From JAEXOD01 sp964652025 (GTDB taxonomy: Bacteria > Bacteroidota > Ignavibacteria > Ignavibacteriales > Melioribacteraceae), in the NCBI GenBank assembly GCA_964652025.1, contig CAZYZX010000004.1, positions 211,878-275,877 of the forward strand: 64,000 bases of DNA. Direction: 5' to 3'. Below the pieces are notes generated by a model. That model was not told where the DNA came from. It saw only the letters and a list, made by a program, of their open reading frames with translations, and did no database searches. Of this stretch, positions 1 to 8,645 are shown in pieces; position 1 is the stretch's first letter, and each line of letters opens with the position of its first letter. Both the position numbers and the translations under genes were made by a program.

Positions 1-135
1 TGCCACAAGGCTAAATAACACTTAAAACGATTTAATTGTTTATAAATTATGTAGTTAAAGGCAAAAAACTATTAGATTGACCTATTGTATATATGATGGA
101 GGGAATTGATATGGCTAAAAATAACCAAATGTATA

Positions 136-384
136 TTATTCTTCGTTATAATCTAAAATAACAGACTTGGTTTCTCCACAACTGCAAACAAATTTAATTT
201 CTCTAATATTATCGTTTGCGTCTTTTTTAAGAATAAGCTTAACGCCCCCGTGGCTATCTTCTTCTACGGTAATTTTGGCAATACCAATAATCTTTGCTTT
301 ATCCCCTTTAATAAGATTTCCTTCCGCTTCAACATCTCGATAAGAAATTTCTCGGAACGAACTTTCTTGAAATTCATCTGCCAT
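136..384 (-). CDS. Hypothetical protein (82 aa), last gene of the chemotaxis operon
   Basis: I do not recognise the family. The 82-residue product is soluble and mixed-charge, with no signal peptide or membrane segment. Its only distinctive motif is Cys-Ser-Cys-Gly near residues 67-70, close to the C-terminus, which could bind a metal or be redox-active (inference). The ATG lies 1 nt after the cheB stop codon, so it is almost certainly co-transcribed and translationally coupled with cheB. That position suggests an accessory role in chemotaxis or motility. A short plus-strand reading frame with a good ribosome binding site overlaps its 3' end but is probably not a gene. The coding call rests on operon position and ordinary composition. 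Confidence 0.7.
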   Translation of the reverse strand: MADEFQESSFREISYRDVEAEGNLIKGDKAKIIGIAKITVEEDSHGGVKLILKKDANDNIREIKFVCSCGETKSVILDYNEE

Positions 385-385
385 T

Positions 386-1447
386 TTAAATTGCCTTATT
401 AATTGTTTCGTAAATCTTTTCTAAAGGAACAATTGCATCAGCATAACCAGCATCTACAACTGCTTTTGGCATACCATAAACAACGCAAGATTCTTCATCT
501 TGGGCAATGCAATAACCACCTAAAGCTTTAAGATCTTTAATCGCTTCAAATCCATCTTTCCCCATTCCAGTCATTATTACGCCTAAGGTGTATTTACCAT
601 ATACATTAACAAGCGATTTCATCATTACATCTACAGATGGTCTATGCAATGTATCTGATGGTTTTTCTGAAATATTTATAACTTCTTGATTTTTACTGTT
701 TTTGTAAACAGTCATATGGTATCCACCCGGTGCTAAATATACCCACCCTTTTTTAACAGGTTCGTCATTTTCCGCTTCTTTAACAGAAATAGGTGATAGC
801 GAGTTTAATCTATCTGCAAGTGATTTAGTAAACTTTGGCGGCATATGCTGTACAATAAAAAATGGCACATTGGCTTTTGGATCTAATAATGGAATAACTT
901 TTTGTAAAGATAAAGGACCACCGGTAGAAATACCAATACCAACAGCTTTATATCCAATTTTTGGTACTGAAAGTGAAGGTTTACTTAAAGTAGTTTTGGC
1001 TGGTTCTTTTGTAGTTTGTAACTTTTGTAACCTACTACGTAATGATTTTTGTTTAACTATAGCTTTTATTTTTTTTATTAGCTCTTCTCTAATGTTAACT
1101 ATATTAACGCTAACAAACGACATCTCTTTCGGAATAAAGTCAACCGCACCATATTCTAATGCTTGTATTGTTGCCTCTGCCCCTTCTGTAGTTAAAGAAC
1201 TTACCATAATTACGCTTGTTGGGCACTCTGCCATTATTTTTTTTAATGCAGTTAACCCATCCATTACCGGCATCTCGATATCTAAGGTAATAATATCTGG
1301 CCTTAGCTTTTTAGCAAGCTCAAAACCTTCAAGTCCGTTTTTAGCTGTTCCAACTATCTCTATATCAGCATCCGAAGTTAACATAATAGATAAAGATTTT
1401 CGCATAAAAGCGGAGTCATCTACAATAAGTGCTTTTATATTTCCCAA
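386..1447 (-). CDS. cheB: Chemotaxis protein-glutamate methylesterase/glutaminase CheB
   Basis: CheB removes methyl groups from, and deamidates, chemoreceptor glutamates during adaptation. Residues 1-120 are a receiver domain with the acidic pair Asp10/Asp11 and phospho-acceptor Asp56 in a TLDIEMPVMDG context. After a linker, residues 165-353 form the esterase domain. The expected catalytic triad is visible as Ser174 (ISTGGP), His201 (VQHMP) and Asp298 (MTGMGKDG). Length is normal for the family. The start is TTG, 2 nt downstream of the cheA stop; the next in-frame Met (residue 15) would delete the first strand of the receiver, so TTG is preferred. Coupling to cheA fits co-expression of the kinase and the esterase it phosphorylates. 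Confidence 0.97.
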   Translation of the reverse strand: MGNIKALIVDDSAFMRKSLSIMLTSDADIEIVGTAKNGLEGFELAKKLRPDIITLDIEMPVMDGLTALKKIMAECPTSVIMVSSLTTEGAEATIQALEYGAVDFIPKEMSFVSVNIVNIREELIKKIKAIVKQKSLRSRLQKLQTTKEPAKTTLSKPSLSVPKIGYKAVGIGISTGGPLSLQKVIPLLDPKANVPFFIVQHMPPKFTKSLADRLNSLSPISVKEAENDEPVKKGWVYLAPGGYHMTVYKNSKNQEVINISEKPSDTLHRPSVDVMMKSLVNVYGKYTLGVIMTGMGKDGFEAIKDLKALGGYCIAQDEESCVVYGMPKAVVDAGYADAIVPLEKIYETINKAI

Positions 1448-1449
1448 TG

Positions 1450-3300
1450 TTAACTCGCTATTTTATTTATTAATTCACCAATATCAACTATCATTACAAC
1501 AGTGCCATCTCCCATAATTGTTGCTCCGGCAATACCTTCAATATTTCCTAAATAATTACCCAAACTTTTAATAACTACTTCTTTCTGTCCTATTAAATGG
1601 TCAACTTTTATGCCGTATCTTTTTTCTGCTATTCCAACAATTACTATATAATGCCATCCTGCTGTATCATCCATTTTATCATTGTATAATACTTCGCTTA
1701 TATCAATTAATGGTAAAACATTATCTCGTAGTTTTATACAATCTACTTTATTTACTTTATAAATTTGATTTCTTGGTACCCTAACAACCTCTATAACACT
1801 ATTTAAAGGAATTACAATGATTTCTTTCTTAATCTGAACGTAAAGCCCTTGTATTATTGCTAAAGTTAAAGGCAGCTTTATTATAAATTTTGTACCTTTA
1901 CCAACTTCGCTTTCAATATTAATAATACCGCGCAGTTTAGAAACGTTAGTTTTTACCACATCCATACCTACACCGCGTCCACTAACGTTTGTAACTCTTT
2001 CTGCAGTAGAAAAGCCCGGTAAAAAGATTAAATTATAAGCATCATTTTTAGAAAGTTCTGCAGCTGCTTCTTTAGTAATTAATCCTTTACTTATAGCCTT
2101 TTCTTTTAACTTTTCAGTATCAATACCACCACCGTCATCTTCAATAGTAATATTTATATTATTACCTTCATGTTCTGCGGCTAAAATAACGGTACCTACT
2201 CTATCTTTGGCTACTTTTTCCCGTTTTTCTGGTAACTCTATACCATGGTCTACCGCATTACGAACTAAGTGAACAAGTGGGTCGTAAATTTCATCAATTA
2301 ATGTTTTATCTAATTCTGTTTCTTCGCCTTTAATAACAAGCTGAACTTGCTTCCCCATCTCTTTACTTAAATCGCGTATTAATCTTGGAAAGCGATTAAA
2401 AACTTTACCTATTTTAACCATTCTTGTTTTCATAATGGCTAAATGTAGGTCCGTTGTCATTAAATCTATATGTCTTGTGGTATCTGCTAAGTCTCTTGCA
2501 AGCTTAGTTCCTTCGTATTGTAAAGAAAATTCGTTACTAATTTGGGTTAAACTGTTACGTCCTAAAACAAGCTCTGATACTAAATTTAATAACGAGTCTA
2601 ATCGTTCTACATCAACTCTAATTGTATTATCTGCTTTTTGTTGAGAAGCAGCGGCAGTTGATTTAACATCGGTAGATTTAGACTCTGCACTTAATTTTTC
2701 TTGTGGCTTTGCACCCGGTATTTGTTCAAGTGGAATTGATTCTATTTTATCTTCATCTTGCAAATCTTCATCTTCAACAATTTCTTCAGGCTCTGGTGTT
2801 GTTTCTGGTTGCTGTATTGTAGAAGTACTTTCAACAACTGTTGCAACTTCTTCTGCTTTAGGAGCGGCTACTTCAAAATTGCCCGATTCCATCATTTGAA
2901 CAACATTTTCTAGCTCGTTAATTACCCCCTCTACATTTATACCTTCTGCTTTTGTTTCGCTAATTGTATCCACTAAAAGCTTTATAGTATCAAAAGCTTT
3001 TAAAATGGCATCCATTATAGTTTGATTAAGCTTATTATCTCCTTTGCGAAGTTTATTTAATATATCTTCGCAACGGTGCGTAACTTTTTGAAGCTTAACA
3101 AGTCCTAAAAAACCAGATGTGCCTTTTACTGTATGAAATGCGCGAAATATTTTATTTAATAAATCGCTATCTTCCGGTGAATTTTCTAATTCGACCAAAT
3201 CTAAATCCAAAGCATCTAAAATTTCGCGAGTTTCTACAATAAAACTCTCGAAAATTTCTTTCATCTCCGGATCGTTTAATAATGAATAATCTTCGCTCAT
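1450..3300 (-). CDS. cheA: Chemotaxis histidine kinase CheA
   Basis: This is the central chemotaxis kinase, which passes phosphate to CheY and CheB. Residues 1-115 are the HPt domain with phospho-His56 in AFHTVKG. Residues 140-225 are an acidic, Pro/Glu/Ser-rich linker; I see no recognisable P2 (CheY-binding) domain there. The P3 dimerisation helices follow (about 225-290). The HATPase domain has the N box around 344-353 (HLVRNAVDHG), G1 DDGGGID (388-394) and G2 around GRGVGMDV (441-448). Residues 475-616 are the CheW-like P5 domain. No cheW or receptor gene is in this window, so those partners are encoded elsewhere. It lies 3 nt downstream of the cheZ-like gene in the same operon. Confidence 0.97.
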   Translation of the reverse strand: MSEDYSLLNDPEMKEIFESFIVETREILDALDLDLVELENSPEDSDLLNKIFRAFHTVKGTSGFLGLVKLQKVTHRCEDILNKLRKGDNKLNQTIMDAILKAFDTIKLLVDTISETKAEGINVEGVINELENVVQMMESGNFEVAAPKAEEVATVVESTSTIQQPETTPEPEEIVEDEDLQDEDKIESIPLEQIPGAKPQEKLSAESKSTDVKSTAAASQQKADNTIRVDVERLDSLLNLVSELVLGRNSLTQISNEFSLQYEGTKLARDLADTTRHIDLMTTDLHLAIMKTRMVKIGKVFNRFPRLIRDLSKEMGKQVQLVIKGEETELDKTLIDEIYDPLVHLVRNAVDHGIELPEKREKVAKDRVGTVILAAEHEGNNINITIEDDGGGIDTEKLKEKAISKGLITKEAAAELSKNDAYNLIFLPGFSTAERVTNVSGRGVGMDVVKTNVSKLRGIINIESEVGKGTKFIIKLPLTLAIIQGLYVQIKKEIIVIPLNSVIEVVRVPRNQIYKVNKVDCIKLRDNVLPLIDISEVLYNDKMDDTAGWHYIVIVGIAEKRYGIKVDHLIGQKEVVIKSLGNYLGNIEGIAGATIMGDGTVVMIVDIGELINKIAS

Positions 3301-3303
3301 AGT

Positions 3304-4068
3304 CTATGAAAATAGTTTATCAATTTCTTCTTGGGATGCTTGTTGTTTTGTTTGTCTAACAATTTCATCTACATTTTGCTGTCTTTCTTCAGATTTGTCA
3401 TACCTTGCATTAGGATCATAATTAGCACCCATAGGCGCTTCAATTCCTATTACTTTTATATCTTCTCGTATATCAGATTGATCGATTTCCTTAATTAAAG
3501 ATGTTAATTTATAATTTACCGATTCTATTAAGTGATTAACCGCTGCTAATTGCTGAGAAGTAATATCTTGAACCTGTAAAGAAAGAGTGATTTGGAAAAG
3601 GTCATTATTTGCTTGTAAAAGTATTTCCTTAAATTTAGCAAATGCATTTTGATAATTGTTTAATTCTACATACTCTTTAAGTAAGCTAATAAGCTCTGTA
3701 TCTTTTCCATATTTTTCAATAATAGTATTTTTAATTTCTTCACTGCGCGCTTGTTTTGCGTCAAAATCTGCTATAATGGCTTCCATTTCAGAAATTTGAC
3801 CGGTTATCTTATCTACCATATCTAAAATTTCTGTAGTTGCCATTTCTGTTTGTGTTGTTACGGTACTAATTTGGTTTGCAGCTTTTGGCATTTGTGCAGT
3901 GCTTTCTGTAATAGAGGCATTTATGTTTTCTATTAAAGGAACAATTTCCTTCATGAATTCAATTAAACTTTGAATTATAGGAACAATCTTTTCCCCAAAT
4001 TTAAACACGTTTTTAAGATCATTTAATTTGGAAAAGATTTCCGACATATTTCCGCCTATCTTCTGCAT
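3304..4068 (-). CDS. cheZ: CheZ-type CheY-P phosphatase
   Basis: This is probably the phosphatase that ends the CheY-P signal. The protein is almost entirely helical. The segment QDITSQQ (residues 167-173) matches the CheZ active-site helix, with Asp168 and Gln172 in the spacing of E. coli Asp143 and Gln147. The extreme C-terminus reads SQEEIDKLFS after a flexible Gln/Glu-rich linker, resembling the amphipathic CheY-binding tails of CheZ and the N-terminal CheY-binding motif of FliM/FliY. The start chosen has AGAGG just upstream, overlapping the cheY stop codon; an internal ATG at residue 8 is possible but less well placed. The gene lies between cheY and cheA, as expected. Overall similarity to enterobacterial CheZ is low apart from these two motifs. 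Confidence 0.85.
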   Translation of the reverse strand: MQKIGGNMSEIFSKLNDLKNVFKFGEKIVPIIQSLIEFMKEIVPLIENINASITESTAQMPKAANQISTVTTQTEMATTEILDMVDKITGQISEMEAIIADFDAKQARSEEIKNTIIEKYGKDTELISLLKEYVELNNYQNAFAKFKEILLQANNDLFQITLSLQVQDITSQQLAAVNHLIESVNYKLTSLIKEIDQSDIREDIKVIGIEAPMGANYDPNARYDKSEERQQNVDEIVRQTKQQASQEEIDKLFS

Positions 4069-4076
4069 CTAAACCT

Positions 4077-4454
4077 CTAGTTATTAGCTAATATATTTTC
4101 AATTTTTTCTTTAAGAATTTGTGGAGTAAAGGGTTTTATAACATAATTATTAACTCTTGCCTGCAAAGCTTCTACAATATCTTCTTTAACACCACGCGTT
4201 GTAACCATAAGAATAGGAATTTTATTTAATACAGCATCAGAACGAATGGCTTTTGTTAGCTCTAAGCCAGACATAACAGGCATATTCCAATCTGTTATAA
4301 CAAAATTAATCGAGTCATCTGCCTGTAGCTTGCTTAAAGCTTCGCTACCATCTGCAGCTTCTACATAGTTTTGATATCCTAAATTTTTAAGAGAGTTTAT
4401 CACTATTCTTCTCATGGTAACAGAATCGTCCACTACTAAAAATTTTAAGTCCAT
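4077..4454 (-). CDS. cheY: Chemotaxis response regulator CheY
   Basis: A single-domain receiver of 125 residues that carries the CheA signal to the flagellar switch. The key residues are present: Asp9/Asp10, phospho-acceptor Asp55 in TDWNMPVMSG (a signature typical of true CheY), Thr85, Tyr104 and Lys107. These correspond to E. coli Asp57, Thr87, Tyr106 and Lys109. There is no output domain. It sits 8 nt upstream of cheZ and 10 nt downstream of a second receiver gene. Of the two receivers this one has the more classic CheY motif, so I assign it the symbol. Confidence 0.95.
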   Translation of the reverse strand: MDLKFLVVDDSVTMRRIVINSLKNLGYQNYVEAADGSEALSKLQADDSINFVITDWNMPVMSGLELTKAIRSDAVLNKIPILMVTTRGVKEDIVEALQARVNNYVIKPFTPQILKEKIENILANN

Positions 4455-4464
4455 ATTTTCTCCA

Positions 4465-4830
4465 TTAATTTAAATATTTGGCTACTTCGTATTGAATACG
4501 TTTAGGGTCAAATGGTTTTACTAAATAAGAATTTGCCCCACTACTCATACCGCGTTCTATTTCCTCGCTTCCGGCTAAAGATGATAATATTATAATTGGT
4601 ATATCCTTATAATCTTCATTTTGCCTTATAGTTCGTATTAATTCAAAGCCATCCATGTTTGGCATGTTTAAGTCTGTTATTACTAAGTCTACTTTATATT
4701 TTGGTAGTAATTCCATTGCCTCCATACCATCTATGGCAGATATTACTTCAAATCCCTGCATCGTTAACGAAAAGGTAACAAACTTCCTTATGGTCGGAGA
4801 GTCATCCGCTATCAAAATTACTTTTTTCAT
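4465..4830 (-). CDS. CheY-like single-domain response regulator
   Basis: A second stand-alone receiver (121 aa) in the chemotaxis operon. It has acidic residues Asp9/Asp10, phospho-acceptor Asp53 (TDLNMPNMDG), the conserved Ser in ILSSLAG and Lys104 in LVKPF. The position of CheY Tyr106 is also Tyr (SYLVKPF). It may act as a phosphate sink, an alternative switch ligand or an adaptation regulator; sequence alone cannot distinguish these. It lies between cheR and cheY with 6- and 10-nt gaps, so it is probably phosphorylated by the same CheA. Confidence 0.93.
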   Translation of the reverse strand: MKKVILIADDSPTIRKFVTFSLTMQGFEVISAIDGMEAMELLPKYKVDLVITDLNMPNMDGFELIRTIRQNEDYKDIPIIILSSLAGSEEIERGMSSGANSYLVKPFDPKRIQYEVAKYLN

Positions 4831-4836
4831 CTAAAA

Positions 4837-5748
4837 TTACTCCTTTTTATATCCAATTGTTTTTGGAAAACTTATAAGCTTAAATGCTTTAGAAATTCCA
4901 TGCAATGTTTCAGAATAACCTATAAATAAATATCCATCCCTATTTAACGAATTATATAGATGCGAAACGACTTTTATTTTAGATTTTAAATCAAAATATA
5001 TTAAAACATTTGCACAAAATATTATATCAAAATTGGTCATCGCTCGCATCGCAGCATCATCATACAAATTTAATATCTTAAAGCTTACCATTTTTTTTAT
5101 GTTTGGGTCTATTTCAAAAGCACCACCTGTTGCCTTAAAATATTTTTTTAAATAATATGCCGGCGTGTTTCTTATAGAATACTCCTTATATATTCCACTT
5201 TTTGCCGTTTCTATTACTTGATAGTTTATATCGGTTCCTATTATTTCTACAGATAGTGCAGGATATTTCGGCTTTATAAGCTCGTTAATTATCATTGCAG
5301 TGGAATATGCTTCTTCTCCTGATGACGATGCAGCTGACCATATACGCAATTTATTTTTATTAAGCTTATAAGGAGAATTTAAAATTTGTGGTATAACTGT
5401 TGTAACAAGTGCATCTAATTGTGGTTGATTTCTAAAAAAGAAAGTCTCGTTTATTGTTATTACTTCGTATAAGTATTTTAATTCTGGGTCTCTATTAGGA
5501 CTAAATTTAACATACTCTAAATACTTTTCGAAAGTCTCGATATTTAAAAAACTCATTCGTTTTTGTAAACGGCTTTCTAATAAATATTTTTTATTATCCT
5601 GAAAATATATACCACATAACTCGTATATATATTTGCGCCATTCCTCAAATGTTTGGTCAGATAGCTTTGCTTCGGTTTTTGTTGATAACCCAAAATTAAA
5701 TTGAGGAAACGGTTTATTACCGGAAGAATTGGAAAATTGATTCATCAT
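4837..5748 (-). CDS. cheR: Chemotaxis protein methyltransferase CheR
   Basis: CheR methylates receptor glutamates using S-adenosylmethionine. The N-terminal helical domain (about 30-100) is followed by the CheR signature ITINETFFFR and by the Rossmann-type SAM-binding domain. That domain has WSAASSSGEEAYS, the acidic GTDINYQVI strand end and FDIIFCANVLIYF. No C-terminal TPR extension is present. The longest reading frame begins at a GTG at 5760, but AGGTGG (5757-5762) lies 8 nt before the ATG at 5748. I therefore take that ATG as the start and the GTG as part of the ribosome binding site. It follows the HEAT-repeat gene in the same operon. Confidence 0.95.
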   Translation of the reverse strand: MMNQFSNSSGNKPFPQFNFGLSTKTEAKLSDQTFEEWRKYIYELCGIYFQDNKKYLLESRLQKRMSFLNIETFEKYLEYVKFSPNRDPELKYLYEVITINETFFFRNQPQLDALVTTVIPQILNSPYKLNKNKLRIWSAASSSGEEAYSTAMIINELIKPKYPALSVEIIGTDINYQVIETAKSGIYKEYSIRNTPAYYLKKYFKATGGAFEIDPNIKKMVSFKILNLYDDAAMRAMTNFDIIFCANVLIYFDLKSKIKVVSHLYNSLNRDGYLFIGYSETLHGISKAFKLISFPKTIGYKKE

Positions 5749-5775
5749 AATATTTGCCACCTGTAACTTTGTATA

Positions 5776-7155
5776 TTACAATTTACTTTGTAATAAAATT
5801 TTTGCTTTCTCACTTACCATCTCCTCTGGGTCTTCTGTCAATTTTTGTAATGCCGGTAAACAGCGCGGGTCATCGAAATACTCTAATATTTCTATAACGC
5901 GCATTTTATTCCATGTGTTATTATCATTTACCATAGTATCTAAAAACATAAATGCCGTTTCTGCATTTAAGTAAAATAACATTTCTATGCAAGTGCGTCT
6001 AATCTCTTCGTCTGGATGCTCTAAATTTAATGTGAAGATTTCTATAATGTTATAAAACTCTATTTGAGAAATTTCTCGTAAAGAGTTTCCTCCTTCTACT
6101 TCTAAAATTTCCTTAAATAAATCTAATAAAGCCTTTAAGTTATAACTATTTTGTTTTAGATACTCTGGTAATTTTGTATAGAATAATTTAGCATTTTCTA
6201 AAAATTTAGCTTTAATATTTTCGTTAATATCAGGGTCTTCACCATAAATTTTTAAGCAAACTTCTACAACTTCTTTATCATTAAATGCAGAAATTAATTT
6301 ACTAGCCGCACGCTTAAATCTTACATCTGCTTCAATTAAAGTTTTTAGCACTGCATTTTTAATGTGTTCATCAAAAGGAACATCTAATTGTAAATTATCT
6401 TTTAACATATTTAAAGTTTCTATTGCAGCCCATGCAGTTGGTCCACTAAGGTTACGTAAATCTGCTAATAATTTAAAGAATGCTTCCTCATCGCCAATTA
6501 ATCCAATACTTTCAATCATAGAAAATTTGGTAAGCTCGTCAACTGTATCGTATTTTTCCATTATAAAGTTTAGTGCTTCGCTACCGCCAATTTTACCTAA
6601 AGCTTCTATAATAGTAGGAGCAAAAAGCTCACTAATATTATAAAAACTTATTAATTTACTTACTGCAGGTTGATATTTAATATTTCCTAATGCCTCTATA
6701 CAAGCAAGAATAACATTCTCGTTTTCCGTTGTGTCTAACACTTCCATAATTTTTGTTGCAGGTTTTGGATTGCCGATTAAACCTAAAATATCAATTAAAA
6801 ACTTTTTATCGTCATCATCACCTTTATCAATATAATCAAGCATTGCATCTACAACAGAGTCACTTTTCTTAAGTAATATTTCACCAGCTAAATTCCGAAT
6901 TGAAATATCTGTAGATGACACAAAAGGAACTACAAGCTGCCCAATAACCGGAGAATCTAAATTAATTAATGCAAAAGAAACGGCATCTCGCACCCCTTTA
7001 TCGGGGTCTACAAGTTTACTTGTTAATACTTTTATCACTGTTTCTGGTACATCACTCATAAAACCTATTGCCTCGGCAGCAGAACGCCTAGCGGATGCAT
7101 CCTCGTTTTTTAACCCTTCTATTAGTTCTTTTAATTCGTCAGATAAATTTTCCAT
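5776..7155 (-). CDS. HEAT-repeat protein, first gene of the chemotaxis operon
   Basis: A 459-residue soluble protein built from about a dozen short helical repeats of the HEAT/PBS-lyase type. The early ones read like DEDAS/ARRSAAEAIGFM and VDPDKGVRDAVSFAL, and later copies follow at roughly 31-residue intervals to the C-terminus. Such solenoids serve as protein-binding scaffolds. There is no catalytic motif, signal peptide or membrane segment. Its stop is 27 nt upstream of the chosen cheR start and it has the same orientation, so a scaffold or regulator within chemotaxis is a reasonable inference. An 88-nt gap separates it from the upstream regulator gene and may hold the che promoter. Confidence 0.85.
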   Translation of the reverse strand: MENLSDELKELIEGLKNEDASARRSAAEAIGFMSDVPETVIKVLTSKLVDPDKGVRDAVSFALINLDSPVIGQLVVPFVSSTDISIRNLAGEILLKKSDSVVDAMLDYIDKGDDDDKKFLIDILGLIGNPKPATKIMEVLDTTENENVILACIEALGNIKYQPAVSKLISFYNISELFAPTIIEALGKIGGSEALNFIMEKYDTVDELTKFSMIESIGLIGDEEAFFKLLADLRNLSGPTAWAAIETLNMLKDNLQLDVPFDEHIKNAVLKTLIEADVRFKRAASKLISAFNDKEVVEVCLKIYGEDPDINENIKAKFLENAKLFYTKLPEYLKQNSYNLKALLDLFKEILEVEGGNSLREISQIEFYNIIEIFTLNLEHPDEEIRRTCIEMLFYLNAETAFMFLDTMVNDNNTWNKMRVIEILEYFDDPRCLPALQKLTEDPEEMVSEKAKILLQSKL

Positions 7156-7243
7156 AAGCTCTCGCCGTTTTTTACAATATTAAAAGTTATTTTAGTAATA
7201 TAATATTTTTTTTATTAATAATAAAAAAAGTTTTTAACTATTT

Positions 7244-8632
7244 TTATTTTATATGTTTAGTAACTTCTATGTTTAACTGTTCCATTCTATATCTTAATTT
7301 AGACCTGGATAAACCAAGTATTTTTGCCGCTTTTACCTGGTTCCCTTTCGTTATTTCTAATGTTTTTTGTATCAACGCTTTTACTACTACATCTATACTA
7401 ATTCCTTCTGAAGGTATTTTTAATACAAAATCACCTTTTTCTTGCACTTCTTCTTTGTTTTGAGTTAGAAAGCTAAAATGAGTCTCCTTTAATCTATTGC
7501 CATCTATTAATAGCATAGCGCGTTCAAAAGCATTTCTAAGTTCCCTAATATTCCCTTTCCAATATTGGTTTTTTAATAGCTCTATTACTTTACTATCTAT
7601 GTCTACAATCTGTTTATTAAATTTTTTAGAAAACTCGTTAATAAAATAATATGCTAAAACAGGTATATCTTCCTTTCTTTCCCTTAAAGGTGGAATTGTT
7701 ACTTTACCAACATTTATTCTATAATATAAATCTTCTCTAAAATTTCCTTTTTTAACTTCTTCTTCTAAATTTTTATTTGTTGCTGCAATAACCCTAACAT
7801 TAACAGAAATTTCCTTTTCTCCGCCAAGCCTGTAAAATTTCTTTTCTTGTAAAACTCGTAATAGCTTAACTTGCAAATCTAAACTTAATTCCCCAATTTC
7901 ATCTAATAAAATTGTTCCTCCATCAGCTAGTTCAAATTTACCCGGTTTTGTTTTGGGGGCAGCACCCGTAAATGCTCCTTTTTCGTGTCCAAATAATTCA
8001 CTTTCTGCTAATTCCTTTGGTATTGAACCACAGTTAATAGAAATAAAAACTTTTTTATTTCTTGGGCTTATTTGATGTATATATCTTGCAAATACTTCTT
8101 TACCAGTTCCACTTTCACCTTCTAATAAAATTGTAGTGTCATCGCTGGCTGCTAATTTTTCAACTTCTTTTAATACTTTGGATATAACTTTGCTTTTACC
8201 AAACATTTCCCTTGTTATCTCTTCGCCATCTACTAATGAACGTAAAGTTTCAACTTCTTTACGCATTTTTAAATGACTACTACATCTATCTAAAACAAGT
8301 GCAAGCTGCTCTAACTCAACCGGCTTTAGTAAAAAATCGTATGCCCCCGCTTTCATTGCAGTAACAGCAATATTAACATCACTATAGGCTGTTATCATTA
8401 TAACAGGAATTTCGGGAAATTTTTTCTGTAATTCTTGTAAAATTTCTATTCCGTTGTGTGTGGTTAAATAATAATCTAATAAAATAATATCTGGTCTAAA
8501 AAGCTCTGTCATCTCAATCGCTTTTCCACCATCCATGCATATATCTACGTCGTAATCTAATTTTAATAATACCTTTTTTAACGACATACATATTAAATTA
8601 TCATCATCAATAATTAAAACTTTTACTTTCAT
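7244..8632 (-). CDS. Sigma-54-dependent response regulator (NtrC/AtoC family)
   Basis: This protein activates sigma-54 promoters when phosphorylated. Residues 1-120 form a receiver with phospho-acceptor Asp53. Residues 143-380 form the AAA+ domain, with Walker A GESGTGKE (172-179), the sigma-54-contacting GAFTGA loop (219-224), Walker B around ILLDEIGE (241-248) and arginine-finger region FREDLYYRIN. The C-terminus has a Fis-type helix-turn-helix (about 425-455, KAAKILGLSRSKLRYRM). Its kinase partner is 13 nt upstream. The flanking flagellar and chemotaxis genes suggest an FlrC/FlgR-type role in flagellar gene control, which is inference; AtoC-like general regulators look the same. Confidence 0.93.
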   Translation of the reverse strand: MKVKVLIIDDDNLICMSLKKVLLKLDYDVDICMDGGKAIEMTELFRPDIILLDYYLTTHNGIEILQELQKKFPEIPVIMITAYSDVNIAVTAMKAGAYDFLLKPVELEQLALVLDRCSSHLKMRKEVETLRSLVDGEEITREMFGKSKVISKVLKEVEKLAASDDTTILLEGESGTGKEVFARYIHQISPRNKKVFISINCGSIPKELAESELFGHEKGAFTGAAPKTKPGKFELADGGTILLDEIGELSLDLQVKLLRVLQEKKFYRLGGEKEISVNVRVIAATNKNLEEEVKKGNFREDLYYRINVGKVTIPPLRERKEDIPVLAYYFINEFSKKFNKQIVDIDSKVIELLKNQYWKGNIRELRNAFERAMLLIDGNRLKETHFSFLTQNKEEVQEKGDFVLKIPSEGISIDVVVKALIQKTLEITKGNQVKAAKILGLSRSKLRYRMEQLNIEVTKHIK

Positions 8633-8645
8633 TTATTTTCCTCAC

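Noticed and set aside
93..161. A plus-strand frame of 22 codons with a good GGAGGG ribosome binding site (98-103) before its internal ATG at 111 (MAKNNQMYIILRYNLK).
   Set aside because: It overlaps the end of the minus-strand gene, is very short and has no recognisable product; it may be the stub of a gene lost at the window edge.
870..1517. A long plus-strand open frame opposite cheB.
   Set aside because: It is antisense to the receiver and esterase domains of cheB, which are clearly conserved; no product family fits.
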